Of a stretch of 64,000 bases of DNA, positions 1 through 12,800 are shown one piece after another. This stretch comes from Pipra filicauda. Its lineage: Eukaryota > Chordata > Aves > Passeriformes > Pipridae. Both the position numbers and the translations under genes were made by a program. Position 1 is the first letter of the stretch. Every line of letters begins with the position of its first letter. The stretch covers positions 310,001-374,000 of the forward strand of contig NW_024104453.1 in the NCBI RefSeq assembly GCF_003945595.2, given 5' to 3'. Below the pieces are notes generated by a model, which was not told the origin of the DNA, made no database searches, and worked only from the letters and a program-made list of their open reading frames with translations.

Positions 1-3000
1 GATATCCCCCAGCTCACAGGAAGATGAAGTTTGTCAGTAATGAAGGTAAATCCCCTCCTGAAACCCTCCTGTAAGACCTGACACACTGTGGTCAGGAGGC
101 AGAGGAGGGAGAAAAGCTCGTTATATCTCATCATCAGAGTCGGTAAACCATTATGCAAATGCTTCTAAACACAGTCCAGCTCTTCCCAGCACACAGTGGG
201 GCAGCTGAGAGCCCACAGAGCCAAAGCCATTCCTGCTCAGGCTGTACACGAAGCTCTGAGCACAGTTCTCACCACCTTGCCTTTAGCAGGGCAAGTTTCA
301 AAGGAAACACCTTTCTCTGCATGTTCTCCTACAATTCCATAACCCCCTCATTGCAGGAGCCAGGGCCGGGGAGCCATGAATCTGAACACGGATCATACAA
401 AAAAGTCAATGTCCCCAGCAAAGCCCAGGCTGGAGAGCTCTGCTGCAGAGCTGCACAGGAAGCACCATGAGCAGTCTGTGATCTTGCTACAGCTGGAGAG
501 AAAAAGTTCATTCTTCGGGATATATCAGGTGCTAAATACAAGTGAGTGGTAAAGTGAAGCAGCTCTCAGAATTCAACAAAGAGAAGGACAAGCAGACAAT
601 TAACCAGGACATCTCCTGAACTGTGTGGGAAGTATGAAAGACTGGGAATGTGGAAATTGCCGTTTGCAGACAGAAATACATGCAAGTGATGGAAAAACAA
701 ACACGCTTCTACCCCAGGAATATGCTGCAGTCCCAGTTTGTAAAGCTTTTCAAAAGAGAACAGCCAGCAGATTCCAGCATGACAGTTCACCTCAGGAAGG
801 AGACACTCCCAACAAAATCCAGGCTGAGCTACCCAACACTTCTGAAAAATCGTCACAGAAATAGGGGGAAGGGAAGGAGCAGGAGAGAAACATTAAGATA
901 GTGTGAACAATTGCACAAGAAAAGAACACAGAAGGAAAGCAACATAGGAGCAGGATCCCAAGCAGTCTCACCTCACAGGGATTAAGCCATTGTACTTATT
1001 GCTCTGCAGAAGGAACACAGGATTTGCTGCTGATTTCCTGTACAGACACATTTGCCAGAATTTGCTTCATCTTTGAGCTAGCTGTACACAAGGCTTTGTT
1101 TGAGGCACTGCCTGGCGAGCACTTGGGAGGGGTTTAACCATCACCTGCCCCTCCGCCAGGAACACCCAGGGTGCACCTTACCCTGTTACCCACCCCATGT
1201 TACCCCCCATGGGATGTTACAGGCAAAACCGCCTTGCTTTAACCTGGGGGGGCCACAAGGCCCTGCTCCCCTTGTGGTGCACACAAGTGCCATCACCCAG
1301 CCCTCAGTCCAGCCCAGCAGAGCAGCTCCTTACTGGTTTTGGATGGAGGGACCTCGTGAAGAGGCTGTGAACCCTATCTGCAGGGGAACCCTCTGGATCT
1401 TCAGATACTGGTTCCTGTAGCATGTAATTCAAAGCTACACAATTATCTAATCATGTGTCAGTTAAACCCAGAATTTAGCTCACCTTCAGTGTGGCAGATT
1501 CCTCAGTATGTACAGCTCTGCCCCACTGCACTGAACACCTAACACCCCGGAATGAGCTCCTTGGGCAGTGCCAGGAGCAGTCCCAGAATCTGTGACCACA
1601 CTCAGCTCCGCCTGAATCAAGGAATTTCACCAGGAAAAAGCCCCAAACGTTTTCTCTGGGGATTGCCACTCTTGACAGCACTTCACCTACCCGAGACTCA
1701 TTATGCACATGAGAACATGCAAAATCAAACACCACCTGTGCCTCTTTAAGCCAAGTGTGAGCTGGTTTAGCACAGACCCTGAGCAGGCAGCTCCCCCTCC
1801 CCGACACACTCTGTCCCCTGCTCAGCCAGGCCCAGTGTCCCACATTTATTCACCGTGCACAGCGTAAGGGTTTGATACCAGAAAACTTCAGTTACTGCTG
1901 CAATGTAAATACCAAACCCTGGTATGACATTTTCAAGACTAATTATCCCCTCTATGCAGCATTTTACATAACAAACATGCAAAAATAATTCTGCAGACAA
2001 TTGCAGTTTTTCCAAGTTGTTTCAATGGAAGGATTATTCCCACTATTTTTGGTGCATTCCCGTCTGTTCTCCAAGTGGGATCACTGTCTTTATGAGAAGC
2101 TCAGCTGCAGCTTTGAAAACTCACTTTCAGTTCTTCCAGAATGTTCCCCAGAAGTAATTGCCCACTTGCTGGTGGGAGCACTAGGCTCTTCACACAGACA
2201 AGTGTGTGAGAACACAGGACCATGATTTTCCAAGAAAAGACTGCACAAAAACTACTGGTATAAATTCTCATTTGTGCATCTAGAAGGGAGGTGAGATGTT
2301 TTGGGAAGTTAAAGCCTTTGTGAATACTGAGCTCTGTAAATGGAGTCACCTGTGCTGGGAACAAAATGAGGGTTAAGTGAATCTTTCATAAACCATCACA
2401 CACAGGCTTTCAGACAGCTCTTTATTTCACCTCTGTGAGCGAGTCACCACCAACGCAGGTACACTTCCAGGGAAGGAGGTGGATGCACAGCGATACAGGA
2501 GTCTCCCAGAGTACACTGACAGTGGCACAGCCCAACCCCAGCCCCTCAGGCCACTCCTGCCCCGCTGCTCTCTCCTCACTTATGTAAACCAGCACAAAAG
2601 AGCACAAAGCATCCAGCACTTGAGTTTTATTCCATGCATGCCGTGCAAACACGGCGTGGCAGGGAGACCACCGGGAAGTTCAGAACCCTGTCGGAGCAGG
2701 TACAGGCAGGGCTGGTTCAGGTGCCCACAGGTGAGGAGGTGACAGGGCTCAGGTACCTCACTGAGTTCCATGCACAGCTCACTGATGTGCTGCTGGGCTG
2801 CAATGGAGCAAAGTTTAGCTAAAATCAGGCTGTTTGGCACTTCCCACAGTCTGGAAGCACGCAGACAGCTGGGGATCATGGATGAGCTGACAGGCAGAAC
2901 CCAAACACACCAGTCTCTCACCAGAGAAGCAAACCAGCTCGTGCCACCACAGCCCAGGCTGCAGGTGCAGCCATGGCAGCTCCGAGTCCAGTATTCCCCC

Positions 3001-6000
3001 ACCGTGTCCAAGTGAATGGAGCCACAGGGTGACCAGCCCAGCGTGGAGCCCACACGCCACGAGGGAAGGAGCTGCTCTCCTCCATGGATGCAAACATTCA
3101 TGGGGCATTGTCCTCACCCACAAAGACAGCTGGATGACCAGTTTCCAGTGAAAAAAAAATCCGTCTTAAAGTTTACACAGGTACTCCAAAAATCTGCAAA
3201 TTGGAGGTCCTGGTTTGGGAGAAGCCTCTAGAAGCCACAGCAACGTTTAAGCACAGGGAGGGGAAGCCAGTTAAAGGCTCCAAGGACACAGGGTTGGTTT
3301 CCCCTTATGTACAGAAAGCTGCCAAGTAGCACGGATTAGAGCTCAGCTCCACACAGAATGGAGGGAGATGGGGAGCATAAACACAGCAGGAAAAAAGGAG
3401 TTCAGATTTTAATGCTCTGATCTCCAGTATGTTTCTATTTCACTGGGGTTTGAAGAGCAACACAAGTCAGGATCAGGGCAGCCAGGCACCATTTGCCTGG
3501 TGGAGACAATGCCCAGTGTCCTGTCTAGGCAAATCTTTGCAGAATCACAACTTCCATGTGCAGTTTTCTGCATGGCACAGAGAGCAGTAACTCCTCAATT
3601 CATCTGGGCACCAGATTTTGATACAGATCTATGGATTTTATATAGAGATAAGTACAATCTAAATGTCAGGATATGGCTATTCACTTCTGATCTATACAGA
3701 CATGGAAACCCGTACGTTTCTTCCCTCAGTTAAGCAATTAAACTAATTCCCAGGCACTGTAAGACTGGATCTTGGGTTTTTAATGGAAAAGCCAGTCACA
3801 AGAGAGCACCAGTGACTGTGCAGGGTTGCTATGAGACAGGAGGAGTAAATAGGAGGAAGCTGTATCAGCCTCAGCTCTGTGGAGAATCCAGAGAAAGCGA
3901 CTGCCAGAGAATAAAACACCCGTGCAAGGGGAGATCTGGGATCCAGTGCAGCTCATCCCTACCCCGAGAGAAGCATCCTATCCTGCACTTAAGCACATCT
4001 TTACATCTAAGAACATGCAAAAACCCCACTGGGAATAGATTTAACAACAACAACATGCTTCAAGCAAAGCCCAGACAGGCCCTGGCCTGCAGCCTCCCCA
4101 CAGTGCATGTGGAAGGTAGGCAGGGGGCCCAGGCAGGTGCTCACCACAGCAGGAATAAAGGGCACCATTTGTTTCAACCACCCACAGGTTTCATCTCATC
4201 CACTTACAGGGAATTCTGTATACGGTTTGGTTTGTTTTTCCCTAGGAAAGTTTGTTCCACTGAGCAGAGCACCCACACCACGTACTCTCTGCTGCTGAAC
4301 CAAAGCATTTTGAATGTTTCCAGGTGTGAAATGCTGCTGTACTTGTCTAACCCAGCAGCAGATGGCACATCGGCATCACCAAGAGCCCAACTCCAACAGG
4401 GAATTTCAGAGGACAAGCCACACCTGCTCAGTGCACCAGAGGGAGAACTAATTCCGACAACTTCGAGCACGTTTTACAGCTGCAGATGCCAGAAACTGCT
4501 CATCTTATCTCAAAGATTTCATGGTCTTGTGCACTGCCATGACTGGGTTCCCCAACAGCCTCTCAGCAGAGGAATCCTCACCAGTGATCCGAGAAATAAC
4601 TAAGGGTTTATTTTACTTCTAACTACACGACACAGGCCCTTTGAACACCTGACCAGACCTTACCCATCCCCTTTGCCACATCTCACCAAACAGCCCCTCA
4701 AATACGACCAGGGATTCCCTCATTCCCCAGGTACGTGAACAGGGACAAAAATATCACAGGTCCTGCCCAAGAGAAATAAATGTCTGGGATGTCCAACTCC
4801 CTCAAAGTTGTTCACTACAGAACCAGAACTGTATCAATATGAATATTGGGTCAGCGGCAGAAAGCTTCTCGCTCTGAGCAGGATGGGCAAGGCTGGAACA
4901 GGACTCTGATCTTCAGACCTACCTGAACGGCCTCCAGAGGAGAGAAGCTACCTTGTTTTACTATGTCACAAACAGAAACACTGCAGCAGAGACAAAAAAA
5001 CCCGCAAAAATCAATGAACTTTCACACGAACCCGACCAAAAAGGACTATAAAATTATCCCTTCTGAAACAAGCAAACAAAACATCTCCTTTAATCTTGGA
5101 TAATCCACCCAAGAATATTCTGTAAATACAAAATCAACCAAACAAAAAACAACCCCAAACCAAAACAACAACAACAAAAAAGGGGAGGAAAGATCACCTG
5201 CCCTCCGTGTGGGGTTAGATTCTGACTGCCCACGTCTCTCCAGAGCAAGGATCCTGAGCTCCAGGTTACCAGGTAACCAGCTCACTTCGATCTAGTGACA
5301 CCTCCCAGGTGGTGCTTCACTCTCCTGTTGGTCTCTCTCCCCCAGCACAGCTGCACCTCCGAGGGGCTCTGGTTCCTCAGCCCCACATTCTCAGCCAGCC
5401 CAGCCCGGCCCCTGGGGAGCACCAGGCCCCACACGCAGCACTGCTAATTCAGGGGGTGTTCCACTGGCAGCAGAACCATTCCCAAGCCATCCACTTCACT
5501 GTCAGTGAGCAGAGTCTCGCAGCAGGAGCCAGCCCAGCCATGCTGGCTGGGAGCAGAGCACAAGAGGGTGGCAGGTTGGCACACTGCTCACCCCGGCCGT
5601 AAAAAGTGCACAGCCCTGGTGCAAAGGTCACTAAAACATGGTCCACTGGCAGAGGACAGGCAGGTCATCCAGGGAGGAACTAAAGTGCTGTAGGTGAACT
5701 AACAGTAGGGCTTTATTAAGTCATTCAGCAACCAAGTGTTATTGTCCTACACAGCCTGCTCAAAGTACAGTAAAGCATTTTTAAAAGATTTTAAAAATCA
5801 AACTAGTTTGACATACGACAGTACACACCTACACATACTGCTGCATTAACAGGTGGATTCTGAATTGTAAATAATCCTGCAATTAATTTTTCACACACAA
5901 GCAAATAAAAACAGTCAAAATATCACTCAGACTCATATAGCATCCACCAAGCAAGCTTTTGAGAGAGATTTAAAGTAAAGATAATTTAAAAGTCACCTAC

Positions 6001-6510
6001 AATTATAAACAAGACAAGGACATAGACAGGAACAGTCCTTTGATTGACTGTTCCTGACAGGCGGCTTCTGGGATCAAATGGTGAGCTCTCCCCCACATCA
6101 GCCTAAAAGAAGTTATCTGGTTAATCTGAAGTTTGGGGGTGTGGATATTTGTTCTCTGTTCGAAATTATGTCAAACTCAGGACACATCTAGAGAGATATT
6201 TTGACTTATTTGCACACGTGACCGGAGCAGGCTCCAGCCACTTGCAGTTACAGCAGCCAAACAAGGTTATATAAAGTTAAAGAAGGACTTGAAGTGAAAA
6301 CAAAAAGGTGGATCTGGTAGAGTCTATCAGAGGCAAAAATATTTTAATATAACATGAGGAGTTGGCAGAGTCAGACAGTCAAATTCAGAACCTTCCTTAG
6401 CAGGTCTGGCAGAAGCAGAAGGAAAGGGCTTTGCAGTTTGGAAGGAAGAGCAATCACACACCTGCCTGGCTCCTCCCCTACCCGTTCTCCTGCTCACCCA
6501 GGGCACCTAC
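1..6510 (-). other. ILRUN intron 4, partial, no exon seen
   Basis: Intronic sequence downstream of ILRUN exon 4. I searched the minus strand for the conserved last residues (GPYPFGQS) and did not find them. The stretch is ordinary mixed-composition sequence with an A/C-rich patch at 5130-5180 and an AT-rich patch at 5760-6000. It contains one long plus-strand open frame (3812-4603) treated under findings. Confidence 0.7.
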
Positions 6511-6839
6511 CTTACTGTACGTCACTACCGACAAGTTGTTCGAGTGACTGCTGGGGGAGAGATTTACAGAGTTTTGTGACAGTCCATTCTGATCTTGTTC
6601 GATTTGGTCAGGAGCAGGCCCCCATGTGTTTTTGCTGATTGTGCCTAGCTCGGAACCCCCAGGGTCTTTTAGGTTGTTTTCATCTGGTTGCCTGTTCTTC
6701 TGTGGAGAGGCGAACGGGTTAAAGTTTCCTTCTACCTTGCGATGTGGCTGCGTGTTGAACTCTGTTTCAAAGGATGACAGCTGCTGTGTGACACCCAGAA
6801 GTCCTCCAACTTCCACACTGAGGATCACCCAGATGACAT
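6511..6839 (-). CDS. ILRUN: ILRUN coding exon 4 (residues 171-280)
   Basis: Acceptor CAG at 6842-6840 and donor GTAGGTG at 6510-6504. It finishes the FW domain (DVIWVILSVEVGGLLG) and encodes most of the disordered C-terminal tail. Read-through of the donor stays open for about ten codons to a stop at 6478-6480. An intron-retention isoform would therefore replace the conserved C-terminus by a short tail beginning VGALGEQ. Confidence 0.93.
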
Positions 6840-9800
6840 CTGTGGAAAAAGAGACACATTTGGGCTGTCACTTACATCGGAGTTTATGAAGAAGGGGCAG
6901 AAGGAGCAAAACAGAACATGAATTCAATCCTTTACACCAGCAAGAAAAAGACCAATAGTTTAAAGCACATTATTATGAACCCTCAGCAATACTGGTTCCA
7001 GCGCCCCCAGTTTAGCAGGCTCAGCAGCCTGAATTTTAGGAGCGAATTAAGGACGGTGGGATTGTACCTTAGGGACACACGACTTGCTCAGGGATCCTTG
7101 CATCCTGCCAGGGCTGGGACCCCCAGTACACCCCAGTACAGCCCAGTGCCCCCCCCGCACACCCCCACTGCCGGTGCGGCCGCAGCGGAGCGGCCCCGCA
7201 GCGCCCTCTGCCGCCCGCGCGCGGCCCCGCACCCCGTGTCGCGGTGGCCCCGTGTCCGTGTCGCGGTGGCCCCGTGTCCTCGTGTCGCGGTGGTCCCGCG
7301 CTGCCACCGCCGGGCCCGGCCCTCGGGCCGCCGGCACCAAAGCCACGAGCTCGGCTGCAGGGGAAGAGCCCCTCGGACTCGGAGCTCGGCGGCCAAAGGG
7401 GTTCACTCGTCTTCTGCCAAAAGCGGCAACTTCAGGCTACGCAGGGACATCTCCCACGGTCCGGGGCACTCGGGAATCCCGGGAACACCTCGGCTTTGTG
7501 AGCACACGCCATTCCTCCTGCACGGAGCCGCTCCTGCCCATCCCTCCCCTCCTCTACACCCGAGGAGGTGCAGCAGTGCCAGCGCTGCCAGCAGCCCCCT
7601 CCTTCTGGGCACTGGTATTTGTGCCTCCAAGTGCCAACACCTCTCGCTCAAACTCTGAAACTTGGGATACTCCAAACTGCCAACAGAGACACAAAGATGT
7701 TCTCAGTGTAAACTAAAGCTGGCAGAAAAGGCCTGGAAGGCTGCACCAAAGGCAGACGTTGGAGGCCCAGGCTGAGGCAAAACAGCAAAATGTGTTCTTT
7801 AAACAGAAATGGCTTGCAGGGGATGCACTAAATCACTGCATTAAAACCTGGGCATTCGCTTCTCACAGGAGGCTTTCACCTGTAACAGATTTTATGCTCC
7901 TATGCAGTTCATGGTGTTCAGCACTGGCAAACTGGGAAAGAATCCCGACAAGGATCAACTGGGAAAGAGTCTCCAGGAGAGCTGTGCAAGTCCCTTTGTT
8001 TTCCAGTTTTGTGTAACCTGTAATTCGTTCCAGTGTTTAGAAAACAGTTCTGTGCTGACCAAGACAACAAAGCAGCTCCCTTGATGTTTTCCTGCATTCC
8101 ATGTTCTATATTTAGGTCGGGGCTGGCAGAGCTCTGCCCTCCTGCTCTGTTATCAGAGCTCGGTGCAGGGGCCAGTGGTGTCCCTGCTGTCTGCAGTGGG
8201 AATGCCAGGGAGAGCCTGCAGTGCTGGGAAGGGGCCCACTCACCTCCGTAGTAGAGTCCCGTGGCCGTGCACATCCGCCACTGTCCCTGGTACATGCCGG
8301 CAGTGCTGGGGCTGCACATCTGCACGCTGACATCGGCCATCTCCTGCGGCTCCAGGGACCTCACCATCACCATGTTCACGTGCCCAAACTGGTCACCCCC
8401 AACATACTTCAGGCAAACCCCCGGGGGCCACGCCTCTGTCCCTGGGATTAGACAGGAGAGGGAATTACTGACAGTGCACCAGGAAAAGCTTTGTCTGCTT
8501 GTGTAAGCTGGGATGAAACACGCTCGTTACGACAGCTGCCCAATTGTCAGACGATCAAAGGAAACCAACAGGACACAGGAGCAGTGGATGCTGAGGAAGA
8601 AAAGATAGAGTTTTCGAACCAGGCTTAACTGGTGCATTTAGGGACCAGCAGAACAAATGATATTTCTATTTGACTAGTTTCTAGGTCTTCGCTACACAGG
8701 AAAATTCTCCAAGTCCCAGTGTAACTGCTGCAAAAAAAAAAAAAAAAAAATCAACATAACTGACACACAGGTCCCTTTCTCCAGAGGCAGTGACAAGAGC
8801 AGCACCAGGGGGTCTCTGTGTGTGTCCTCCATTTCTGCTTCCCTGCATGCAGCTCCTGAGTCACGCCACATCAAATACCTGTTCTTGATGCAAAGTGTTG
8901 GCAACACTTCCTTTCAGGGATTCCTTCCCTTCTAAGCCTGCTAGCAGTCTCAGGAGGAACTCATAGTTTGAGCTACAACTGAAGTGCCAGCACTATTTCC
9001 TAAATGGTTTTATTTCCCTCCTTGCACCAACACTTTTCTCAGCCTTATGCAAAGGTGGGAAGGGTTGTGAACATATGATTTATCTGTGGAGATCCATGTT
9101 TAGACTGCAGACACTGGACTGACAGCATGACCTGGCAATCAGAGAGATAGAAAACAGTTCCTGAGTGCAGGTACAGCCACCAAAGATAACAAGTGTTGGG
9201 GCAGACAGAAAGAAAAAGTGTTTCTGAGACTCGTGAAAAATCAGTTTAGCAGAATTTTCTTTTGCTTCTTTCCCAGTCACGTGACCTGACTAAGACAACA
9301 TCTTTGAGAATATCTCCTGCTTGGCTGGGGTTGACAGAAATGGCCATGGAAAGCCTGAACCACCACGGAGCTTGGAACTGCTCCGTGTGGTCCAGGGCGA
9401 GCACGGCAGAGCCTGCTCTGACCTCAGGTTACCCCAAGGAGTATCCTTTGCAACAGCTTGCCTGCTAATTTAATCCCTGTGGATACTTCAGCGAAGACAC
9501 GGCAGGGACTGGTTTTCTTGTCAAGCCCTTGTCTGTGGAATTCGCAGCCTCTCAGGAAAGCAGGATGTGCATGAGTACAGCGGGATGTTCAGCATGAGGG
9601 AGGTACCAGCTGGAAAGGTGCTGAGAGAGGAGGGCTCTGAAAGAGGATCTGGGTGCCTGGCTGACCTCAGCCTGGGGTGTGGGGCACTTGAGCACGAAGT
9701 CTCATCTGCAGAGGTTGGCAGCCCAGCAACACAGTTTAGATTAAATAATTTATGTGATTTTTATCAGGTTTAATGGCTTTAGGCTTGCAAGGTGCCTAGA

Positions 9801-12800
9801 ATGCTGCAACTGATAAGCCCCATAAAATGAAATTATGATTATGTCATTCTATTTCAGGACACTCTCAGGAGACGATAAATTGCAGTGAGTGTCCTGCAGA
9901 GCCAGCAGCAGCTGGAGGCAGAGTGTGGGGAGGAAGCCAGGTTGTTAAATGCTGCTGCCCTTTTCAGCAATGGTTCTACTACACAAACTGCTCTTTTGGC
10001 AGACAAGGCAGCACCGCCCTGCAGGTACCAGAGCAGGGCATTGGTTTTTAATGACACACGGGAGAACCAGCTGACACACCTCAAAGTGCCAATCTCTGAG
10101 CTCTGCCTGTCACACTCGTCAGACCCAGAACACTCCAGTGACATATTCCTCAGGTATTCCGTGTGCTAGAGCTCAAGTCATGTAATCAAGGGCTCTTGGA
10201 GAGCTGTTAAAAACCTTGGCACTGCTTCAGTTACCTGCCTAACAAGTAGATATTATCTGGAAGCATTATAGTCCTTTGATATTGTACCTTAATTAAACGG
10301 TAAAATGGTTTTCAAGTGCTGCAGTCCTCCCCACACTGCACAGTCACAGCCAGCAAGTGAAGCTGCATTTCACTGAACGTGCCTGGGCAGTGTGGCTGCA
10401 CCGAGCCCTGGCCTCCAGCACCACCGTTAGGGCACGGACGGACTGCCTGACAAGCTGGGCTTTAACCCACACAGAAGCCAAACCAAATGCTGGCCTCGCC
10501 AGGAACTCCAAGCCAAGCTGAGTTCCCGCCCCTCATTTTAGAAGGCCCACAGACTTCAGAGGGTCAAACATTCCAAGACCAATGAAACATCACTTGAACT
10601 GAGATGTTAAGGCTGCATTTGCATGCAGGAAAGAGCACATCAGAGGGACAAGAAAGGGGGGAGTCTGAAGGGCCCAAGACAGGGGCGTGGTCATAACACA
10701 CACAAATTGAGATACTAAGAGTGAAGAAACAAGACCTGCCACGCTTACTAGATCTGTAAGACCTGTATTTGGGACACTTATAAAAAAATTGCCGATTTTT
10801 CACAGTAGTGGAGTTTAAGGAAGTTCCACATGTCACCCTTCCATTGTACTGTCAAACAGAAGGAGGCAGAAAAAGTAAACCGAAATATTAAGCCCTTTCT
10901 CTAGAACACAGTCTCTATAAATCAGTGTTCTTAAACACCTCCATGTGTCCTGATGAAATACTCTTATATTTTTAGTGTGGTTTTAGTCTCTGTCATACTT
11001 GGATATTCTGTCCAAGCCTGTACAGCTCGAGTACTGCAGCTATTCCCAAGCAGAAATCCTGGGAGAGCTGAACCTGACTTGTGATGACTCCCAGTGTCAG
11101 GCCTCAGTGTGTGACCATTCTCCCTCACATAACTGCAAGCAGGGCAATTAAATTCAGACACACATTTTAAATGTTTGTGCAACATCCTGTCAGTGCACTG
11201 CTTGAGGACAAGGGATTCCTTTGCATCCATGCATCTCATTTTTCTCTCTGAGTGCATCCCAACAGATCAAGCACTGGGAATGCACTTTGCCCAGTCTCAC
11301 TTCCTGGATCCCAGCCCCTGCTTTGACTTATTTTGAACTGGAATGTGGTCTCTCCAGCCCTGCATCCTCTTGGAACATGAAAAGGCAATTCTGCCAGAAA
11401 TGTATTAAAAGCAAAGGAGAGCTGCCATATGACCTTGTGTCACTGCCTCGTTTGTCTGCAGGTTTCCTAGAGCATGTTTGTGGGGTGGTATGAGGAACAG
11501 GACTGATGGCCTGACAGAGCTGCACATCCCGCCACAAAATGTTTGTGCCAACTCAAGAAGAGGAACTTGCAGAGGTTGGCAGCATCTCCCTCAGGGACAG
11601 GGTGGCTCCAGCCCAGGTGAGTGCACACGAGCCCCCTGCCTTGGGCCAGCATCCCCCTCCTGGACCCGCCACCCCACTCCCAGCACCCGCTGCACGGGGT
11701 TTGCTGCAGCCCAAAGGCCTCACCTGTGTTCTGTATCCTCCACGTCTTTGTAAACTGGGTATCGGGAGGGATGGACTCCCCTTCACCTATGGTGACATCT
11801 TCCACAAAGGACATCGAGGGGACATTGATATTTGGACTCTCGAAATCATAGTAGGCTCCGATGGCAGCTTGTAGATTCCTAAAAGGGAAAAAAGCACATT
11901 ACAACCTGAAGTACAGGCGGGTCAGGCCCTTTGCACAGGTGCACGTGTGTCATCCTGAACAGTTCAGCAAAAATACCCAGACCATAATAGCTCTGCTGCT
12001 CGTGTGTTTTTCAAACCTTTGATCTCTACCACATAAGGATTCTGTAGTCCAAGATAACAGAGCTCAAAATACAGCATTCTTCCTTGCTAGGGATACTGGT
12101 TTAGATCACTTTTCTACTCTGCTTCTATTTTCACTGGAAATCCTGGAGACCTCTACCCCATCAGCTCTTTTTGAAGCTTGCTGAACAGTTCAGGAGGCAA
12201 CAAGAGGAGAGCTATGGAGGCAAACACAGGGCAGTTTCTTCCCACCAGCCTTGTTTCCTGAGCTAATTTCCAAAGGGCCAAACATCTCCACTTTATTTTG
12301 GTACAGAAGGTCCAAAAGGAGCACAAGAGGAACAAAACACACGGAATGCTCTTCTGATAACTCTCAAGGCCAAAGAGCACTGGTAGCTACAGATAATAAC
12401 TCCGGCCCTGCTGCTTTTGAAACATACCACCAGGTAGGAACTATTTACTCATCATTAAAGTGCCTGCTCAGCTCTGGATAGTCACAATTCACAGGAACTT
12501 ATAAACCACCTGAGTCAAAAGTTCCCACTGAATAAAGACAAATGACAGTGCAAGCCTGTGATATATTAAGGACATTCAAAAAGCCACAAATGTTATTGAT
12601 TCCTGAGCTGTGGTGTAGCTGCAACCCATGATAATTAATGTGAGAAGAGGAACACTCAGGCAGGAAGAGGATTCATGAGCCTTAGCTCAGTTCCACGATA
12701 TACTATTAAGTTATTACGTAAGTGTTTGGCAAGTCATGTAATTCCTCTGTTTATGCATGTCTGAGAGGTTGTGGCCCTCATTTACATGTTGTGAGTGGGT

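Larger units (their letters stand above)
6840..8243 (-). other. ILRUN intron 3, contains an internal CpG-rich island
   Basis: 1.4 kb intron between exons 4 and 3. About 7130-7470 is strongly CpG-rich, unlike the surrounding intron, and contains a short GC-rich tandem repeat. No exon of a known gene was recognised in it. Confidence 0.75.

Noticed and set aside
5690..6510. Terminal ILRUN exon ending at the minus-strand AATAAA near 5711
   Set aside because: No sequence encoding the conserved GPYPFGQS end could be found in any frame of the minus strand; the signal is probably coincidental.
6918..7716. Open frames of 246 and 210 residues on the plus strand in ILRUN intron 3
   Set aside because: They cross a CpG island where stop codons are rare and resemble no known protein.
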